DNA of 64,000 nt from Enterococcus devriesei (GTDB lineage: Bacteria > Bacillota > Bacilli > Lactobacillales > Enterococcaceae). Position numbers and translations under genes: made by a program. The notes under the pieces are model-generated. The model was not told the DNA's origin and ran no database searches. It saw nothing but the letters and a program-made list of their open reading frames with translations. Each line of letters begins with the position of its first letter. Positions within the stretch are counted from its first letter, which is position 1. Of the stretch, positions 60,719 to 64,000 are shown one piece after another. The DNA lies in the NCBI RefSeq assembly GCF_001885905.1, contig NZ_JXKM01000001.1, positions 481,989 to 545,988 on the forward strand. The letters are read 5' to 3'.

Positions 60719-61738
60719 ATGAAAAAGTTGAGTTTCAGAATAGCATTGCTTTTCTTTGCTCTGTCTTTTCTCTTTTTAGGACTGGGTTTGAAAAATTATT
60801 ATCAAAAGCAGCAAAAGGAACAGGTTTTTAAGATTGGAGTCCTCCTGTATCGTGGAGATGATGAATTTATATCTACAGTTGCAGATTCTTTGGAAAAAAA
60901 GAAAGCAGAATTCAAAAAAAAATATGGTCAAGAAATGGTTATTACTTTCAGGGATGCAAAGCAAAACCAATCTGTACAAAACCAGCAGGTAGATTATATC
61001 TTACAAAATGACTATGACGCATTGGTTGTAAATACAGTTGATCGTACTGTAGCTTCAGGAATCATTGAAAAAGCTAAACAAGCGTCCGTACCAGTCATTT
61101 TCTTTAACAGAGAGCCAGTGGAAAAAGACCTTGAACGTTGGGACAAAGCTTTCTATGTTGGAAGCAGTGCACGCGAATCTGGTGAACTGGAAGCTCAGAT
61201 CGTTGTAGACCATTGGAAAAAGAATCCACAAAAGTTAGATCTCAATGGCGATGGGTTCTTACAGTATGTTCTGTTAGAAGGTGAAGAAACGCATCAAGAT
61301 TCTCTTATCAGGACCGAGTCATCGATTCAATACTTGACGGATGCGGGCATCAAATTGCAACGTTTACATCGCGGAACGGCTGATTGGATGAGACGACCAG
61401 CCTATGATCTGATGAAAAATTGGCTGAATGAAGGTGATGACAAAATCGAATTGGTCATCAGTAATAATGATGATATGGCATTAGGCGCGCTAGATGCAGT
61501 CAATGATTCAAAAATTAACTATTTGCCGACGATTGTTGGTATTGATGGAACTAAGGCGGCAATTGATGCGGTCAATGCTAAAAAGATGTTGGGAACAGTG
61601 ATTAACTCGAATGAAGAACAGGCAGAGATGATTATTGATCTAGCTGCAGCCTGTGGAATGAAGCAAAATGTTCGGTCAGCGGTTCCAACAATTAAAGGAC
61701 AGTACGTTTGGGTACCGTATAAAATTTTTACAAAGTAG
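60719..61738 (+). CDS. Membrane-anchored galactose/glucose-binding protein, canonical order
   Basis: MglB-like protein of 339 aa in normal segment order: IGVLLYRGDDEF (39-50), VIFFNREP (126-133), Ca loop DLNGDGFLQYV, THQDSLIRT, SNNDDMALG and VGIDGT. In place of a lipobox it has an uncleaved-looking N-terminal helix (residues 7-24) with no Cys. Sugar contacts are conserved, so it should bind galactose or glucose at the membrane surface. As last gene behind the kinase it is a candidate ligand sensor, by analogy with XylFII-LytS of Clostridium beijerinckii. Confidence 0.85.
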   Translation: MKKLSFRIALLFFALSFLFLGLGLKNYYQKQQKEQVFKIGVLLYRGDDEFISTVADSLEKKKAEFKKKYGQEMVITFRDAKQNQSVQNQQVDYILQNDYDALVVNTVDRTVASGIIEKAKQASVPVIFFNREPVEKDLERWDKAFYVGSSARESGELEAQIVVDHWKKNPQKLDLNGDGFLQYVLLEGEETHQDSLIRTESSIQYLTDAGIKLQRLHRGTADWMRRPAYDLMKNWLNEGDDKIELVISNNDDMALGALDAVNDSKINYLPTIVGIDGTKAAIDAVNAKKMLGTVINSNEEQAEMIIDLAAACGMKQNVRSAVPTIKGQYVWVPYKIFTK

Positions 61739-61954
61739 TACAGAATGATAAGGATTGTAAACAAGGCGTAGTAAGATAAAAAAGGACAGATTAAAATTTT
61801 TGGTGACTCCTTTTTCTTACGGAAATAAATTTTAAAGAAGTTTGAAGAGTCTCGGAGCTTTTTTTTAATTTTCTATGAAAAGAACGAGAAAGAGCTCTAT
61901 TTCTACAAGACTGTGATAAACTATCCCTAAGAAAATAGTGAAGGTAGGGAAATT

Positions 61955-63223
61955 ATGCGCACTGTTATTACGTTTTTAATTGTTTTTGGCGTTTTAGTGA
62001 TCGTCCATGAATTCGGACATTTTTTCTTTGCAAAACGTTCAGGAATTTTAGTTAGAGAATTTTCAATCGGCATGGGTCCCAAGCTGATTGCTCATATGGG
62101 AAAAGATGGCACCACCTATACATTACGATTATTACCAATTGGCGGTTATGTCCGAATGGCTGGGCTAGAAGATGAAGAGACCGAGCTGAGTCCAGGCACC
62201 CCGCTTTCAGTTGAATTGACGTCTAAAAATGTGGTTCGCCGCATCAATGTCAGCAAAAAAGTCCAGCTACCTAATAGTATTCCGCTGGAGCTGATCGCGG
62301 CGGATTTGGTGGATGATTTAACTATCAAAGGATATGTGAATGGTGATGAGAGTCAAGAGATGACCTACAAGGTTCTGCACGATGCCACGGTCATCGAAGA
62401 GAGCGGGACGGAAGTCCGGATCGCTCCACGAGATGTTCAATTTCAATCGGCTAAATTAGGTTCACGAATCTTAACGAATTTTGCCGGACCAATGAATAAC
62501 TTTATTTTAACGATAATTTTATTCATCGCTTTAGCCTTTATTCAAGGCGGGGTAGCGGATTACAATACAAATCAAATCGGTTCGGTTGAAGCTGGCAGTC
62601 CAGCGGCACAGGCGGGTATGAAAGATCACGACGCGATCGTTTCCATCGAAGGAAAGAAGGTTCAATCGTGGGAAGACTTAACCAAACCAGTTACTAGCAG
62701 TCCTGGAAAAGAATTATCGGTTGTGATCGAACAAGGAGGCAACCAAAAGACGATCGAGATGACTCCAAGAAGTGTTGAAAGTAACGGCCAAAAGGTTGGT
62801 CAGATCGGTGTGACACCATATCTTCGGACGGGCTTTTTTGATAAGATCATGGGTGGTTTGACTCAATCGTGGGATATGACGAAAAATATTTTCAGTGCAT
62901 TAGGTTCTCTGTTCACTGGTTTCAGTTTGAACAAACTAGGTGGTCCGGTGATGATGTTCAAGATGTCTGAGGAGGCCTCTCAGCAAGGCGTGAAAACTGT
63001 CATTTATTTAATGGCATTACTTTCTGTCAATTTAGGAATCGTAAACCTTTTGCCGATTCCGGCATTTGATGGCGGGAAAATTTTGTTGAACGTGATTGAA
63101 GGAATTCGCGGCAAACCCCTTGACCCCGAAAAAGAGGGCTTGATCACGATGATCGGTTTTGGCTTTATCATGTTGTTAATGATCATGGTGACCTGGAATG
63201 ACATTCAACGCTTCTTCTTTTAA
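61955..63223 (+). CDS. rseP: Site-2 metalloprotease RseP (Eep in enterococci)
   Basis: Intramembrane zinc protease of 422 aa. H18-E19-x-x-H22 (VHEFGH) lies in the first TM helix, a PDZ domain near residues 205-280 (GSVEAGSPAAQAGM), and the C-terminal zinc-ligand motif is NLLPIPAFDGGKI. In E. faecalis Eep trims signal peptides into pheromones and activates a sigma factor through its anti-sigma. ATG 61955 follows GGTAGGG. The 61739-61954 gap has only a weak TGTGATAAAC promoter-like stretch. Confidence 0.93.
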   Translation: MRTVITFLIVFGVLVIVHEFGHFFFAKRSGILVREFSIGMGPKLIAHMGKDGTTYTLRLLPIGGYVRMAGLEDEETELSPGTPLSVELTSKNVVRRINVSKKVQLPNSIPLELIAADLVDDLTIKGYVNGDESQEMTYKVLHDATVIEESGTEVRIAPRDVQFQSAKLGSRILTNFAGPMNNFILTIILFIALAFIQGGVADYNTNQIGSVEAGSPAAQAGMKDHDAIVSIEGKKVQSWEDLTKPVTSSPGKELSVVIEQGGNQKTIEMTPRSVESNGQKVGQIGVTPYLRTGFFDKIMGGLTQSWDMTKNIFSALGSLFTGFSLNKLGGPVMMFKMSEEASQQGVKTVIYLMALLSVNLGIVNLLPIPAFDGGKILLNVIEGIRGKPLDPEKEGLITMIGFGFIMLLMIMVTWNDIQRFFF

Positions 63224-63227
63224 AATG

Positions 63228-63256
63228 AAAGGATCGAAATTTTTTCGGTCCTTTTT
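63228..63256 (+). terminator. Intrinsic terminator of rseP
   Basis: AAAGGATCGAA / TTCGGTCCTTT stem with a T-rich loop and T5. Confidence 0.75.
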
Positions 63257-63282
63257 CTAATGCAAACATAAAGGAAAACAGT

Positions 63283-63288
63283 TATACT
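63283..63288 (+). promoter_or_regulatory. Probable -10 box of polC
   Basis: TATACT 35 nt before the polC start; the -35 region is weak. Confidence 0.4.
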
Positions 63289-63322
63289 GAAACATACTTG
63301 AAAAAGTGAAGGAGATGTCCAT

Positions 63323-64000
63323 TTGTCTAAAAATCGTGAGTTATTCGAAAATTTATTACGACAAATTGAATTGGCAGATGAAGAACAGCAACATCCAATG
63401 ATCCAAGCATCAGAGATCAAGGAAGTCGTTGTTCATGAAAAATCACGGGTCTGGGAATTTTTTATCCAAACACCGGAAATTCTTCCTGCAAAATTATTTT
63501 ATGCGTTCCACCAAAAGTTATTGCTTGCTTTCCAATCCATTGCGCAAGTGAAATTACATATTATTCCAGAAGACAATCAGTTTGCGGAAGAAACTTTGCA
63601 GAATTATTGGCAGCTCGCTTTAAGCGAACAGGATTGTGATACGCCGTTAGTTAAGCAAGTGTTAAGCAAACCTTTGCCAGTAATCCAAGGAAATCGAATC
63701 GTTTTATTAATCGACAATGATTCGGTGATTCCGGTCTTGAAACAGCAGTATCTACCTTTGATCGAAGAAAATCTTGTTTCCTTCGGTTTTCCTCATTTAC
63801 GTATTGATCCTGAAGTGGACAAGGAACAAGCAGACAAAAAACTGCAAGAGTTTGAAGTTCGCAAACAAGAACAGGCGCAAGCAATGCAAGAACAAGCGGC
63901 TGCCAGCATCGCTCAGTACGAATCGAAGAAAAAAGAGAAGAAGGAAAGCGCCGCTCATTTTGATGGTCCAATCCAGATGGGACGAAACATTCCCGCTGAT
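63323..64000 (+). CDS. polC: DNA polymerase III alpha subunit, PolC type, N-terminal fragment
   Basis: 226 codons are visible before the window ends. The N terminus (SKNRELFENLLRQIEL, then HEKSRVWEFFIQTPEILP) is the PolC N-terminal domain I, and the Glu/Gln/Lys-rich stretch near residues 170-210 is the usual linker before the OB and exonuclease domains. The start is TTG 63323, 8 nt after GGAG. In most Bacillota proS lies between rseP and polC; here it does not. Confidence 0.9.
   Translation, partial: MSKNRELFENLLRQIELADEEQQHPMIQASEIKEVVVHEKSRVWEFFIQTPEILPAKLFYAFHQKLLLAFQSIAQVKLHIIPEDNQFAEETLQNYWQLALSEQDCDTPLVKQVLSKPLPVIQGNRIVLLIDNDSVIPVLKQQYLPLIEENLVSFGFPHLRIDPEVDKEQADKKLQEFEVRKQEQAQAMQEQAAASIAQYESKKKEKKESAAHFDGPIQMGRNIPAD

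Noticed and set aside
61740-61755. AGAATGATAAGG after the last sensor gene as a repeat 3' arm
   Set aside because: No matching 5' arm within 120 nt upstream; likely chance.

Overview
This 64 kb window looks like core chromosome of an Enterococcus or a very close relative. Base composition is low to moderate GC by eye, and most genes have AGGAGG-type ribosome binding sites. The gene neighbourhoods are Lactobacillales/Bacillota-typical: yqeG-yqeH-yhbY-nadD-yqeK-rsfS-yqeM, yqgQ-glcK-rhodanese, tsaB-rimI-tsaD, rpsB-tsf, pyrH-frr and uppS-cdsA, with rseP followed by a PolC-type polymerase. T-box leaders precede thrS and argS. I see no rRNA, tRNA, CRISPR array, prophage or insertion sequence. Species assignment is not possible from the sequence alone.

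Layout. 1-1635: end of a polar amino-acid ABC transporter operon. 2086-6448: ribosome-assembly/NAD operon. 6635-8566: tmcAL and yebC. 8621-12570 (minus): HelD-type helicase and two VOC-fold proteins. 12677-18903: small KOW-like protein, tautomerase, T-box/thrS, class B PBP, glutathione peroxidase, rpmG. 19334-20448: unknown secreted-peptide/membrane-protein pair. 20510-25406: Fur-type divergent iron-siderophore uptake locus with a trailing SGNH hydrolase. 25462-28540: folate cyclo-ligase, rhomboid, yqgQ, glucokinase, rhodanese-like protein. 28717-31789: HAD phosphatase, large FAD/NAD(P)-binding protein, DUF3042-like peptide. 31937-35416: galE-galT-galR behind a perfect palindromic operator. 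35610-38317: tsaB, two GNATs, tsaD. 38823-45336: cystine symporter, ornithine carbamoyltransferase, T-box/argS, BMP-family lipoprotein, argR. 45661-50949: translation and envelope core genes. 51313-61738: a galactose-type sugar uptake and sensing locus. 61955-64000: rseP and the start of polC.

Two things stand out. First, the sugar locus. Its lipoprotein receptor (51313-52605) is a galactose/glucose-binding protein whose usual first ~75 mature residues have moved to the C terminus, a natural circular permutation. Its permease carries a ~220-residue charged helical N-terminal extension. It is followed by an AraC-type response regulator, a YesM-like kinase, a divergent membrane-anchored binding-fold protein and a second, canonical-order galactose-binding protein anchored by a TM segment. 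I infer a membrane sugar-sensing complex driving uptake.

Second, a dispersed intergenic repeat. Seven copies (five of 90-92 nt, two of 45 nt) share a 13-bp stem with one bulged base and clear compensatory changes between copies. Five start directly in the U-tract of an intrinsic terminator, two of them T-box terminators. Most long copies are followed by an A/T-rich second stem-loop. The architecture recalls the EFAR elements of E. faecalis, but identity cannot be tested here.

Regulatory sites readable from sequence include two Fur-like boxes, ArgR boxes at argF and argR, cre sites near the cystine symporter and the sugar locus, a GalR-type palindrome, two T-boxes with ACC and CGC specifiers, and a possible pseudoknotted rpsB leader.
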